From contig CAZQSM010000007.1 in assembly GCA_964596065.1 (NCBI GenBank), positions 1-50,021 of the forward strand: a DNA stretch of 50,021 nt, written 5' to 3'. The notes under the pieces were generated by a model. That model made no database searches, was not told the origin of the DNA, and saw nothing but the letters and a program-made list of their open reading frames with translations. Made by a program: the position numbers and the translations under genes. Of this stretch, positions 25,593 to 33,532 are shown piece after piece. Source of the DNA: SZUA-254 sp964596065 (GTDB lineage Bacteria; Bacteroidota; Ignavibacteria; UBA10030; SZUA-254). The number at the start of each line of letters is the position of its first letter. Positions within the stretch are counted from its first letter, which is position 1.

Positions 25593-26432
25593 TTACCGTC
25601 CGCCGCGACCGAGCCTCGCGACCACGCCCGACACCACCGCCGTCAGTTTCGGCTCGGCCTCTCCCGCGACCCTGATGATCTCCGCGACGTCCACGGGGCG
25701 GAGCGTCTCCGGCACGCACTCGTCGGTGATGATCGAGATCCCGAGCACCCTGAGCCCCATGTGGACCGCGGCGATGGTCTCGGGGACCGTGGACATCCCC
25801 ACGGCGTCGGCCCCGATGTTCCGCAGGAACCGGTATTCGGCCCGCGTTTCCAGGTTCGGCCCCTGGACCGCGACGAACACGCCGGAGCGCAGCGGGATCG
25901 AGCGCCCTGCGGCGGCCTCCCGGGCCAGCGCGATGAGGCCGCTGTCGTACGGTTCCGACATGTCGGGGAACCTCGGGCCCAGCGCGGGGTCGTTCGGGCC
26001 GGTCAGCGGGTTCGCGCCGAGGAGGTTGATATGATCGGTGATGATCATCAGGTCACCCCGCCGGAACTCCGGGTTCATGCCCCCGGCCGCGTTGGAGATC
26101 AGGAGCGAGCGAACGCCGAGTCCGGCCTCCTTCGCCATCACCCGCACCGGGAACACGATCTGCTCCATCGTGTAGCCCTCGTACGAATGGAACCTCCCCT
26201 GCATCGCCACGACGCCGGTCCCGCCGATCGTACCGAAGATGAGCCTGCCGCTGTGCGATTCGACCGTTGAAAGGGGAAAGTGGGGAATGTCGGCGTATTC
26301 AATCACCGTCTCGACTTCGATTTCCCGCGCCAGGCCTCCGAGCCCGGTCCCGAGGATGATCCCGATTTCCGGCGCCGACGCCGTGCGACCCCTGATGAAC
26401 CGGACGGCGTCGTCGCGCTTCGCCTTCGTCAC
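25593..26432 (-). CDS. punA: Purine nucleoside phosphorylase (PunA/DeoD-II type)
   Basis: This 279-residue trimeric-type phosphorylase splits inosine and guanosine with phosphate to base and ribose-1-phosphate in purine salvage. Motifs include ILGTGLGGLA, HFPLSTVESHSGRL, GRFHSYEGY, ISNAAGGMNP, GPNLETRAEYR and GADAVGMSTVPE, covering the phosphate, base and ribose sites. The start is a GTG that overlaps the stop of the upstream divIVA-like gene (GTGA), so translation is coupled. Length is normal for the family. Confidence 0.95.
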   Translation of the reverse strand: MTKAKRDDAVRFIRGRTASAPEIGIILGTGLGGLAREIEVETVIEYADIPHFPLSTVESHSGRLIFGTIGGTGVVAMQGRFHSYEGYTMEQIVFPVRVMAKEAGLGVRSLLISNAAGGMNPEFRRGDLMIITDHINLLGANPLTGPNDPALGPRFPDMSEPYDSGLIALAREAAAGRSIPLRSGVFVAVQGPNLETRAEYRFLRNIGADAVGMSTVPETIAAVHMGLRVLGISIITDECVPETLRPVDVAEIIRVAGEAEPKLTAVVSGVVARLGRGGR

Positions 26433-26974
26433 GCCTCGTCGAGCCCCCTGACGATCTCGTCAATCTCGGCTGACCGCCCGCGGCGCGCCGCCGGCGCGCC
26501 GTCGGCGGGGGGTGCGGGCGGTTCGTTCCCGGCCTCCAGGGCGCGCACCAGCTCAAGCTCCGAATGGAGGAGCATTTTGAGCCGGGAGACGATCGATTCC
26601 TTCTTCGCGCCGAGGATCGTGATCTGTTCCTTCAGCGACATGAGTTCGTTCCGCGAGCGCTCGATCAGCTGCGATCCCTTCAGCTCGGCGTCCTGGATGA
26701 TGAGCTGCGCCTCCTTCCGGGCGTGGTCCACCGCCTTCGCGGTCGAATCCTGGGCCTGGATGAGCGTCTGCTGGAGCGCCTTCTCCACCGAGCGGAAGTC
26801 CTTCAGCTGCGTCCCGAGTTCCGTCACCTGCCTCGAGAGTTCGGCGTTCTCCGCCTGGAGCCTGTCAAAATCGGACGCGACCTCCTCGAGGAAGCGGGCG
26901 ACCTCCGCCTGGTCTACACCCTGCAGGCGTTTCCTGAAGGTCTGCTTGCGGATCACCATTCCGTTCATCTGCAT
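26429..26974 (-). CDS. DivIVA-domain coiled-coil protein
   Basis: This 181-residue protein starts with a DivIVA lipid-binding motif (IRKQTFRKRLQGVDQAEVARFL has the F and RG-like turn spaced as in DivIVA) and continues as a long coiled coil (about 30-135). The tail is short and charged, ending EIDEIVRGLDEA. DivIVA proteins sense negative membrane curvature and recruit division or growth proteins; in diderms of this group the function is not established. It has a clear AAAGGATGA ribosome site before the ATG, follows yggS by six bases and overlaps punA by four. In many bacteria, yggS and divIVA share a division-related locus. Confidence 0.85.
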   Translation of the reverse strand: MQMNGMVIRKQTFRKRLQGVDQAEVARFLEEVASDFDRLQAENAELSRQVTELGTQLKDFRSVEKALQQTLIQAQDSTAKAVDHARKEAQLIIQDAELKGSQLIERSRNELMSLKEQITILGAKKESIVSRLKMLLHSELELVRALEAGNEPPAPPADGAPAARRGRSAEIDEIVRGLDEA

Positions 26975-26980
26975 CGGCCG

Positions 26981-27679
26981 TCATCCTTTCATTGTGCGGG
27001 CCGGCGGGCGCGCGCCGAAAATCGCCGTCCCCACGCGCACGTGGGTCGCGCCCTCCTCGATCGCCACTTCAAAGTCGGTCGTCATCCCCATCGAGAGGAG
27101 CGGCGCGTCGAGACCGTCCTCCGCGAGGCGGTCGCGCAGCTGCCGCAGGGCGCGAAAGGCCGGGCGGGCGTCCTCCGCCTCCGCGGGCATCGGACCGATC
27201 GTCATCAGCCCGCCGAGCTCCACTCCCGGCAGCTTCGCCACTTCCCGGGAGAGCGCGAGCGTCTCCTCGGGCCTGCATCCGAACTTCGTCTCCTCGCCCG
27301 AGGTGTTCACCTCGACGAGCGCCATTATCGTCCTGCTGATCCTGCTCCCGGCGGCGGAGAGGGCCTCGGCAAGCCTGAGCGAATCGACCGAATGCACCAT
27401 ATGGATCCACCCGGCGATCCGGCTGATTTTGTTCGTCTGGAGGTGGCCGACAAAATGCCAGCGGATCCCGGAATCGCCTAAAACATCGTGTTTTTCGCGG
27501 AGTTCCTGGAAATAATTTTCCCCGAAATCCGACAGTCCCCACTCACGCGCTTCGGCGATCCGCCCGACGCCGAAGGTCTTCGACACCGCGATGAGCGTCA
27601 CCGACGAGGTGTCCCGTCCCGCGCGGCGACAGGCGCCGTCGATGCGGTCGCGAACGATCCTGATATTTTCCTGGATCAC
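26981..27679 (-). CDS. yggS: YggS/PROSC-family PLP-binding protein
   Basis: This 232-residue alanine-racemase-fold protein binds pyridoxal phosphate and helps balance free PLP; it is not a racemase. The PLP lysine is K34 in LIAVSKTFG. FGENYFQELREK, WHFVGHLQTNK and GMTTDFEVAIEEGATHVRVGTAIFG are family signatures. I chose the GTG at 27679, which gives the canonical VIQENIRIVRDRI start; the frame is open 102 bases further, but that stretch contains the promoter described at 27699-27727. It leads the seven-gene operon down to rluD. Confidence 0.92.
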   Translation of the reverse strand: MIQENIRIVRDRIDGACRRAGRDTSSVTLIAVSKTFGVGRIAEAREWGLSDFGENYFQELREKHDVLGDSGIRWHFVGHLQTNKISRIAGWIHMVHSVDSLRLAEALSAAGSRISRTIMALVEVNTSGEETKFGCRPEETLALSREVAKLPGVELGGLMTIGPMPAEAEDARPAFRALRQLRDRLAEDGLDAPLLSMGMTTDFEVAIEEGATHVRVGTAIFGARPPARTMKG

Positions 27680-27698
27680 TTTTTTCGAGAAAGGTTTT

Positions 27699-27727
27699 AA
27701 TATACTCGATTTGTCGACAAAAAACAA
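27699..27727 (-). promoter_or_regulatory. Promoter of the yggS-rluD operon
   Basis: On the minus strand TTGTTT and TATATT are separated by 17 bases, in an AT-rich gap. The -10 ends 19 bases before the GTG of yggS, so the leader would be only about 13 bases and has no Shine-Dalgarno. Downstream gaps within the operon are 28 bases or less. Confidence 0.62.
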
Positions 27728-27736
27728 TGAATTGCG

Positions 27737-27751
27737 CCCGCATTTCGCGGG
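27737..27751. promoter_or_regulatory. Inverted repeat between divergent promoters
   Basis: CCCGC and GCGGG flank the five bases ATTTC, between the -35 elements of the yggS and TPR-gene promoters. It is a possible operator for both directions; short enough that chance is not excluded. Confidence 0.3.
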
Positions 27752-27757
27752 TTCCAC

Positions 27758-27787
27758 TTGACTTCCTTTTTTAAAATTCATTATATT
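27758..27787 (+). promoter_or_regulatory. Promoter of the TPR protein-larE unit
   Basis: TTGACT and TATATT are separated by 18 bases, one of the best matches in the window. Transcription should begin near 27794, giving a short leader with AGGGAG before the ATG at 27809. The upstream in-frame ATG at 27758 lies in the -35 and is not used. Confidence 0.72.
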
Positions 27788-27808
27788 TTACCATTCAACC
27801 AGGGAGCA

Positions 27809-29233
27809 ATGAAAAACTTCGACTTCGAAAACATGGATGACGACGGCCCCGACTCCGGTCCCGGTCGGAACGACACCGAGCACGAAGTCCGGAAGCTGAT
27901 CGAACGGCTGAAGCAGGGCTCCTCCGGAAGTTCCACGGCGGAGGCGCTCGAGGAGATCGTCAACTATTATTGCGAGGCCGAACGCTATCAGGATGCCCTC
28001 CCCTTCGCCAACCTCCTGCTCGAACAGGTGACCTACAGCGCCGAGGCGTGGCAGAAAAAAGGGGTCATTCTCAACCACCTCCAGCGGTTTGAGGAGGCGC
28101 TCGATTGCCTCGACAAGGCCCTGGCCCTGAATCCCGCCGACCAGGAACTGCTGATCAGCAGGGGGATCACCCTCGACAACCTCAACCGCTGCCAGGAAGC
28201 GGTCGGATGCTTCGACGCGGTGCTCTCCTCCGACTCCCACAACGACGAGGCGATCTTCAGCAAGGCCCTCACCCTCGAAAAACTCGAGCAATTCGACGGT
28301 GCGATGGCCCTCCTCAAGGGGATGCTCGAGCGGAACCCGGATTCGAAGGACGCCTGGTACGAACTCGGATTTTGCTACGATTCCACCGACCGGCTCCCGG
28401 AGGCGCTCGACTGCTACGAGAAGTACCTCGACATGGACCCCTTCAACCCGAACGCCTGGTACAACAGGGGGATCATCCTCAACCGGATGGGCCAGTATGT
28501 CCGGTCGATCGAAAGCTACGACTTCGCGCTCGCGCTCAAGGAGGATTTCGCCGCCGGGTGGTATAACCGGGGGAACGCCTGCGCGAACCTCGGGCGGCTC
28601 TACGACGCCGTCGACTGCTACCGCCGGACCCTCAAGCTCGACGAACGCGACGTCCCCTCCTGGCACAACCTCGGGAACGCCTACGAGGAGCTCGGCCTCT
28701 ACAAGGAGGCGATCAAGTGCTTCACGCAGGCGATCAGGAACGATCCCCGGCACTACGAATCGTACTTCGGCCGCGGGAGCTGTTACGACTCGCTCGAACA
28801 GTTCCGGAAGGCGTACGCCGACTTCAACCGGGCGCTGGCCCTCTGCCGCGACTACCCGGAGCTCTGGTACGCCAGGGCGGACGCGGCGTACAACCTCGGC
28901 AAATGGAAGGAGGCCCTCCACAGCTACCGGATGGCCGTCCGCTTCGACCCGTCGAACATCGAGGCGTGGTTCGACCTCGGCGAGACGCTCCTCGAGTACG
29001 GGTACTTCAAGGAGGCGCTGAAATCGTTCAACAAGTGCATCGAACTCCAGCCCAAGTGGTCCGACCCCTACTACAGCAGGGCGAAGGTCCTCTTCCTCAT
29101 GCGCAAGACGCTCGACGCACTCGAGTCCCTCAAGACCTCCTTCAACCTCGACCCGAACAAGAAAGAGGTGTTCGAGAAGGAATTCCCCGGCGTGAAGTCC
29201 CTCAGGGACCTGACCCACCTGTTGAAACACTAA
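27809..29233 (+). CDS. Tetratricopeptide-repeat protein
   Basis: This 474-residue protein consists mostly of about eleven consecutive 34-residue TPR units after an acidic, disordered first 30 residues. Typical units show the W/Y-G-A-P pattern, for example AWYNRGIILNRMGQYVRSIE and AGWYNRGNACANLGRLYDAV. There is no signal peptide or membrane segment, so it is likely a cytosolic scaffold for protein partners. The function cannot be named from the sequence. It has its own strong promoter and GGGAG ribosome site, and larE follows after five bases. Proteins of this layout next to the divergent yggS operon occur in related genomes, but I cannot confirm conservation. Confidence 0.88.
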   Translation: MKNFDFENMDDDGPDSGPGRNDTEHEVRKLIERLKQGSSGSSTAEALEEIVNYYCEAERYQDALPFANLLLEQVTYSAEAWQKKGVILNHLQRFEEALDCLDKALALNPADQELLISRGITLDNLNRCQEAVGCFDAVLSSDSHNDEAIFSKALTLEKLEQFDGAMALLKGMLERNPDSKDAWYELGFCYDSTDRLPEALDCYEKYLDMDPFNPNAWYNRGIILNRMGQYVRSIESYDFALALKEDFAAGWYNRGNACANLGRLYDAVDCYRRTLKLDERDVPSWHNLGNAYEELGLYKEAIKCFTQAIRNDPRHYESYFGRGSCYDSLEQFRKAYADFNRALALCRDYPELWYARADAAYNLGKWKEALHSYRMAVRFDPSNIEAWFDLGETLLEYGYFKEALKSFNKCIELQPKWSDPYYSRAKVLFLMRKTLDALESLKTSFNLDPNKKEVFEKEFPGVKSLRDLTHLLKH

Positions 29234-29238
29234 CCGGC

Positions 29239-30099
29239 ATGTCCCCCGAGATCCGCGGGAAACACTCCCGCCTGCAGTCGATCCTGCGGGAGATGGGGAG
29301 CGTCGTGATCGGCTACTCCGGCGGCGTCGACAGCACCCTCCTGGTGAAGGTGGCCCACGACGTCCTGGCCGGCGGCGTCCTCGCGGTGATCGGCAAATCC
29401 GCCACCTACCCCTCGCGCGAATACGAGGAGGCCGTGAGAATCGCCCTCGCCATCGGCGTCAACCATATCGAGGTGGACACCGAGGAGACGGACGTCCTGA
29501 AATTCCGGGAGAACCCCGTCAACCGGTGCTACTTCTGCAAGACCGAGCTCTTTTCCAAACTCCGCGACGTCGCGCGGGAACGCGGCATCGCCTGGATCGC
29601 CGACGGCGCCATCACCGACGACCTGTCGGATTTCCGACCGGGCCGCAGGGCCGGGGAGGAGCAGCGGGTCCGGTCCCCCCTTATCGAGGCGGATTTTTCG
29701 AAGGCGGACGTCCGCGCGCTCTCGCGGGAACTCGGGCTGCCCACCTGGGAAAAAGGGTCCTTCGCCTGCCTCTCGTCACGGTTCCCGTACGGGATGCCGA
29801 TCTCCCTCGAATCGCTCGCGAAGATCGACGCCGCCGAGAACCTCCTGCGCGACATCGGTTTCCGGGAGTTCCGGGTCCGCTACCACGACGCGCGGACCGC
29901 GAGGATCGAGGTCGGGGCGAGCGAGGTCCGCACCGCCGTACGCGACGAGAACCGTGCCCGGATCGTGGCCCGGCTGAAGGAGCTCGGATTCACCTACGTC
30001 ACGCTCGACCTGCAGGGGTTCAGGAGCGGTTCGATGAACGAAACCCTCCCGTCCACGGTGGAGGTCGAGCTCCCCGGCGAGACCGCGCCGGCCCCCTGA
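29239..30099 (+). CDS. larE: LarE-type ATP-dependent sulfur transferase
   Basis: This 286-residue PP-loop enzyme adenylates and thiolates pyridinium biscarboxylate in the synthesis of the nickel-pincer cofactor of lactate racemase and related enzymes. The PP-loop is GYSGGVDST (residues 25-33). C177 in ACLSSRFPYG matches the position of the cysteine that gives up its sulfur in Lactobacillus LarE. Two further cysteines, C97 and C100 in NRCYFCKTE, may ligate an iron-sulfur cluster with it, as reported for multi-cysteine LarE proteins. No larA, larB or larC gene is in the window, so the pathway role is inferred. The ATG at 29239 follows the TPR stop closely. Confidence 0.88.
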   Translation: MSPEIRGKHSRLQSILREMGSVVIGYSGGVDSTLLVKVAHDVLAGGVLAVIGKSATYPSREYEEAVRIALAIGVNHIEVDTEETDVLKFRENPVNRCYFCKTELFSKLRDVARERGIAWIADGAITDDLSDFRPGRRAGEEQRVRSPLIEADFSKADVRALSRELGLPTWEKGSFACLSSRFPYGMPISLESLAKIDAAENLLRDIGFREFRVRYHDARTARIEVGASEVRTAVRDENRARIVARLKELGFTYVTLDLQGFRSGSMNETLPSTVEVELPGETAPAP

Positions 30100-30199
30100 G
30101 CCCGCACGCGACCCCCCGCCCCCCGACGGCGGACCGACCCGGACCCGGCGTGAACCGGAACGCCCCCCGATGCGTTACCACGACATCACCGCTCCCGCG

Positions 30200-30220
30200 C
30201 GCGGGCGCGGGGCGCCCGCG
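30200..30220. terminator. GC-rich 9-bp hairpin downstream of larE
   Basis: CGCGGGCGC (30200-30208) and GCGCCCGCG (30212-30220) form a perfect 9-bp stem with a GGG loop, about 100 bases after the larE stop and 15 bases before the next promoter. There is no U-tract, so termination is plausible but not certain. Confidence 0.4.
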
Positions 30221-30234
30221 GCGTCGACCGGGAC

Positions 30235-30263
30235 GTGACTTCTCCCGAATAATTCTTTATGTT
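30235..30263 (+). promoter_or_regulatory. Candidate promoter of the outer-membrane protease gene
   Basis: GTGACT and TATGTT are separated by 17 bases. Transcription would begin near 30270. The ATG at 30276 would leave almost no leader, while the ATG at 30321, which opens the signal peptide, would have about 50 bases. Confidence 0.5.
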
Positions 30264-30320
30264 ACAGCGATACCCATGACCCCGTCCACCGATCACCGAT
30301 CACAGAACGCGGAACCGCCG

Positions 30321-33300
30321 ATGAGGCCGCGCGTCTCCCTCATCCTCGCCGCCGCGCTCACGGCGGCCATCGGCCTCTGCCTGCCCGCCGGGGCGGCGGC
30401 CCAGAGCGCGAGTTTCGGGAAGAACAAGGTCCAGTACAAAACGTTCGACTGGCATTACATCCAGACGACGCATTTCGATCTCTATTTCGACAAGGGGAAC
30501 GAAGGCCTCGCCGCCTTCGCGGCAGACGCCGCCGAATCGGCGTATACCTCGATCAGCCGGAGTTTCCGCTACTCGATCACCGCCCGGATCCCCTTCGTCG
30601 TCTACAACTCGCACAACACGTTCCAGCAGACCAATGTCATCTCCTCCTACCTCGAGGAGGGGATCGGCGGGGTGACCGAACTCTTCAAGAACCGCGTCGT
30701 CGTCCCCTTCGAGGGGGACTACAAGAAGTTCCGGCACGTGATCCACCACGAGCTCGTCCACGCCGTCATCAACGACATGTTCTACGGCGGTTCGATCCAG
30801 TCAATCATCTCCGGCAACATCACGCTCCAGCTGCCGCTCTGGTTCAACGAGGGGCTCGCCGAGTACGAGGCGCTCGGCTGGGACACGAACTCCGACATGT
30901 TCATGCGGGACGCGACGCTGCACGGGTACCTCCCGCCGATCCACCAGCTGGGCGGGTATTTCGCCTACCGGGGCGGACAGTCGGTCTGGAACTACATCGC
31001 GTACAAATACGGCGCGGACGAGATCGGCGACATCCTCAACCGCGTGCGGGGGGCCCGCAACCTCGACCAGGGTTTCAAGGGGGCGATCGGGCTGACGGTC
31101 GAGGAGCTCTCCGAACGCTGGACGAAGGAACAGAAGGTCCTCTACTGGCCCGACATCGCGAAACGGCAGTACCCGGCCGACTTCGCGCGCGCCCTCACCA
31201 ATCACCGGAAGGAGAACGCGTTCTACAACACCAGCCCAGCGATCTCGCCGAGCGGGGACCGGATCGCCTTCATCTCCAACCGGAGCGAATACTTCGACGT
31301 CTACCTGATGAGCAGCACCGACGGGACAGTGATCCGGAAGCTCGTCAGCGGCCAGCAGACCGCCGATTTCGAGGAGCTCCACCTGCTCACACCCGGGATG
31401 AGCTGGTCGCCCGACTCCCGCCGGCTGGCGCTCGCCGTGAAGAGCGGGGGCCGCGACGCGATCATCCTGATCGACGTCGAGGGCGGCGACGACCGGAAAC
31501 TGGAATTCGACCTGGACGGGATCTTTTCGGTCGACTGGGGCCCGGCGACGGCGCCGGAGCGGCTGGCGTTCATCGGCGTCAACGCGGGCCGGTCCGACGT
31601 CTACACCTACGACCTGGGCACCGGCGTGCTGACGAACCTCACCGACGACATCTTCAGCGAATCGGACCCGGCGTGGTCCGCCGACGGCCGGTCGGTGGTG
31701 TTCGCCTCCGACCGCGGCGACTATGTCGACGGCGAGGTCCCTCCCGGGTTCAGGATGCAGGACTTCGACTACGGCGAGACCGACCTCTACCGGGTCGACG
31801 CGGGGACCCGGGCCGTCACGCGCCTCACCGACCATCCCGGGAGCAGCGAGACGTCGCCGGCGTCCGCCCCGGACGGCGACCACCTGTTCTTCATCTCGGA
31901 CGGGAACGGGATCAACAACATCTACGTCATGGACCTCCGCAGCGGCGAGGTCCGCCCCGTCTCCAATTCGATCAGCGGAGTCTACCAGCTCTCCCTCTCG
32001 CGCAACGGCGAGAAGCTGGCGTTCAGCTCGCTGACCGACGCCGGGTTCGACATCTTCCTCCTGCGCGCCCCGCTGGACCAGCGCCTCGAGGCGGCGGAGC
32101 TGGAAAAGACGGAATATTTCCGGGCTTCCAGGGGGAGCGGTCTCCGTCCCGCCCGGGCGGCGGCCGACACGGTCGCCCTCGGGGACGACGTCGTGCTGAA
32201 CACGTCGACGGAGAGCGCGGCGCGCCGCGACCAGGAGTCCGGGCTCAATTTCAGGAACCACGTCTTCCGGAGGGACGACCTGGACAGCGTCGCGTCGCGC
32301 CGCGACAGCGGCGCGTTCCCCGCGGTCACCGGCAACATCGCCGACGACGGCTCGTACCGCGTCAACAAGTACCGGCTCAATTTTTCCCCCGACATCATCT
32401 ACGGCAACGCCGGCTACAACACGTTCTACGGGGTGGAGGGCTCGACGATCATGGCGTTCAGCGACATGCTCGGCGACCACCAGATCTTCCTCATCACGAA
32501 CCTCCTGTTCGACCTGAAGAACAGCGACTACGCGCTGGCGTATCTCTATCTCCCGAACCGGGTCGACTACGGCGTCCAGGCGTTCCACAGCGCGCGGGCG
32601 GCGTACCTTCGCGACCGGGCGACGGGCGTCGAAACGCTCCACCGGTTCCGCAATTACGGCGTCAACCTCTACGCCCTCTACCCGATGACCAGGTTCCGCC
32701 GCTTCGACTTCGGCCTCTCCTGGCTCAACGTCCGGCGGGAGAACCTCGACCGCCCCTCCGAACCGTCCGAGCGGAGCATGGTGCTGCTCCCCTCGTTCTC
32801 GTACGTCGACGACACGTCTCTCTGGGGGCTCATCGCCCCCTCGACCGGCCGGCGGCTCAACATCTCGGCGAACGCGAGCCCGGGGATCTTCTCCGACGCG
32901 CCCGCCTTTTACGGGTTCACCGCCGACTACCGGATGTACGAGCGCCTCGGGCCCAATTACACCTTCGCGCTCCGGTTCGCCGGCGGCGGGAGCTTCGGCC
33001 GGAACCCGCAGCGGTTCATCATCGGCGGCGTGGACAACTGGATCAACCACCGGTTCGAGGACGAGAGCTTCCCGATCGAAACGGCCAACGATTACCTCTT
33101 CCTGACCACCGGCATCCCCCTGAGGGGGTTCAACTACAACGCGCGCAACGGCACCAAGTACGCGCTCATCAACGCCGAGCTGCGCTTCCCGCTCTTCGGC
33201 TACTTCACCGCGGGCCCGCTCCCCGTGATCTTCCAGACCTTCACCGGCACGCTCTTCATCGACGCCGGCGCGGCCTGGACCCGCGGACGCGACCTCCGGC

Positions 33301-33476
33301 TCTTCACGCGCAACGCCGATCACGACGTGGTCACGCGCGACCTCCTCCAGGGAATGGGGTACGGCGTCCGGATGGTGGTCCTGGGTTTCCTCCTCAAGAT
33401 GGACGTGGCCTGGGCGTTCAACCTCCAGCGCTTCTCCAGTCCGCAGTATTATTTCTCCCTCGGCGCGGACCTTTGA
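30321..33476 (+). CDS. Outer-membrane protein: gluzincin (peptidase MA) + TolB-like propeller + beta-barrel
   Basis: This 1051-residue exported protein has a signal peptide (LILAAALTAAIGLC, cleavage after AAAQ). A zinc peptidase of the MA/gluzincin type follows (about 40-270), with HHELVHAVI (H143, E144, H147) and the third-ligand helix WFNEGLAEYEALG. A WD40-like PD40 propeller (about 300-590) has repeats such as SPSGDRIAFISNRSEYFDVY and PAWSADGRSVVFASDRGDY. The last 350 residues form an outer-membrane barrel of the surface-antigen type. The joined protease, propeller and barrel would sit at the outer membrane, with the soluble part in the periplasm. Related proteins occur in FCB-group genomes, but the substrate is unknown. 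I chose the ATG at 30321 because it begins the signal peptide; the ATG at 30276 would add 15 polar residues. Confidence 0.85.
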   Translation: MRPRVSLILAAALTAAIGLCLPAGAAAQSASFGKNKVQYKTFDWHYIQTTHFDLYFDKGNEGLAAFAADAAESAYTSISRSFRYSITARIPFVVYNSHNTFQQTNVISSYLEEGIGGVTELFKNRVVVPFEGDYKKFRHVIHHELVHAVINDMFYGGSIQSIISGNITLQLPLWFNEGLAEYEALGWDTNSDMFMRDATLHGYLPPIHQLGGYFAYRGGQSVWNYIAYKYGADEIGDILNRVRGARNLDQGFKGAIGLTVEELSERWTKEQKVLYWPDIAKRQYPADFARALTNHRKENAFYNTSPAISPSGDRIAFISNRSEYFDVYLMSSTDGTVIRKLVSGQQTADFEELHLLTPGMSWSPDSRRLALAVKSGGRDAIILIDVEGGDDRKLEFDLDGIFSVDWGPATAPERLAFIGVNAGRSDVYTYDLGTGVLTNLTDDIFSESDPAWSADGRSVVFASDRGDYVDGEVPPGFRMQDFDYGETDLYRVDAGTRAVTRLTDHPGSSETSPASAPDGDHLFFISDGNGINNIYVMDLRSGEVRPVSNSISGVYQLSLSRNGEKLAFSSLTDAGFDIFLLRAPLDQRLEAAELEKTEYFRASRGSGLRPARAAADTVALGDDVVLNTSTESAARRDQESGLNFRNHVFRRDDLDSVASRRDSGAFPAVTGNIADDGSYRVNKYRLNFSPDIIYGNAGYNTFYGVEGSTIMAFSDMLGDHQIFLITNLLFDLKNSDYALAYLYLPNRVDYGVQAFHSARAAYLRDRATGVETLHRFRNYGVNLYALYPMTRFRRFDFGLSWLNVRRENLDRPSEPSERSMVLLPSFSYVDDTSLWGLIAPSTGRRLNISANASPGIFSDAPAFYGFTADYRMYERLGPNYTFALRFAGGGSFGRNPQRFIIGGVDNWINHRFEDESFPIETANDYLFLTTGIPLRGFNYNARNGTKYALINAELRFPLFGYFTAGPLPVIFQTFTGTLFIDAGAAWTRGRDLRLFTRNADHDVVTRDLLQGMGYGVRMVVLGFLLKMDVAWAFNLQRFSSPQYYFSLGADL

Positions 33477-33494
33477 GCGGACCGCCGGTGACCG

Positions 33495-33524
33495 TTTTTC
33501 CCCTTCGGCGGATTTTACTATATT
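33495..33524 (+). promoter_or_regulatory. Possible promoter of the TRAP operon
   Basis: TATATT (33519-33524) lies eight bases before the ATG at 33533; the best -35 is TTTTTC, 18 bases upstream, which is poor. If real, the mRNA would be leaderless. Read-through from the protease gene 56 bases upstream is an alternative. Confidence 0.33.
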
Positions 33525-33532
33525 TCCACCCT

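Noticed and set aside
29526..30320. Upstream extension of the outer-membrane protease frame through larE
   Set aside because: The upstream part is the shadow of larE; the signal peptide begins at 30321 and a promoter is seen at 30235-30263.
30801..33323. An 840-codon minus-strand frame opposite the protease/barrel gene
   Set aside because: Antisense shadow with Val/Asp/Glu/Arg-rich sequence and no domain.
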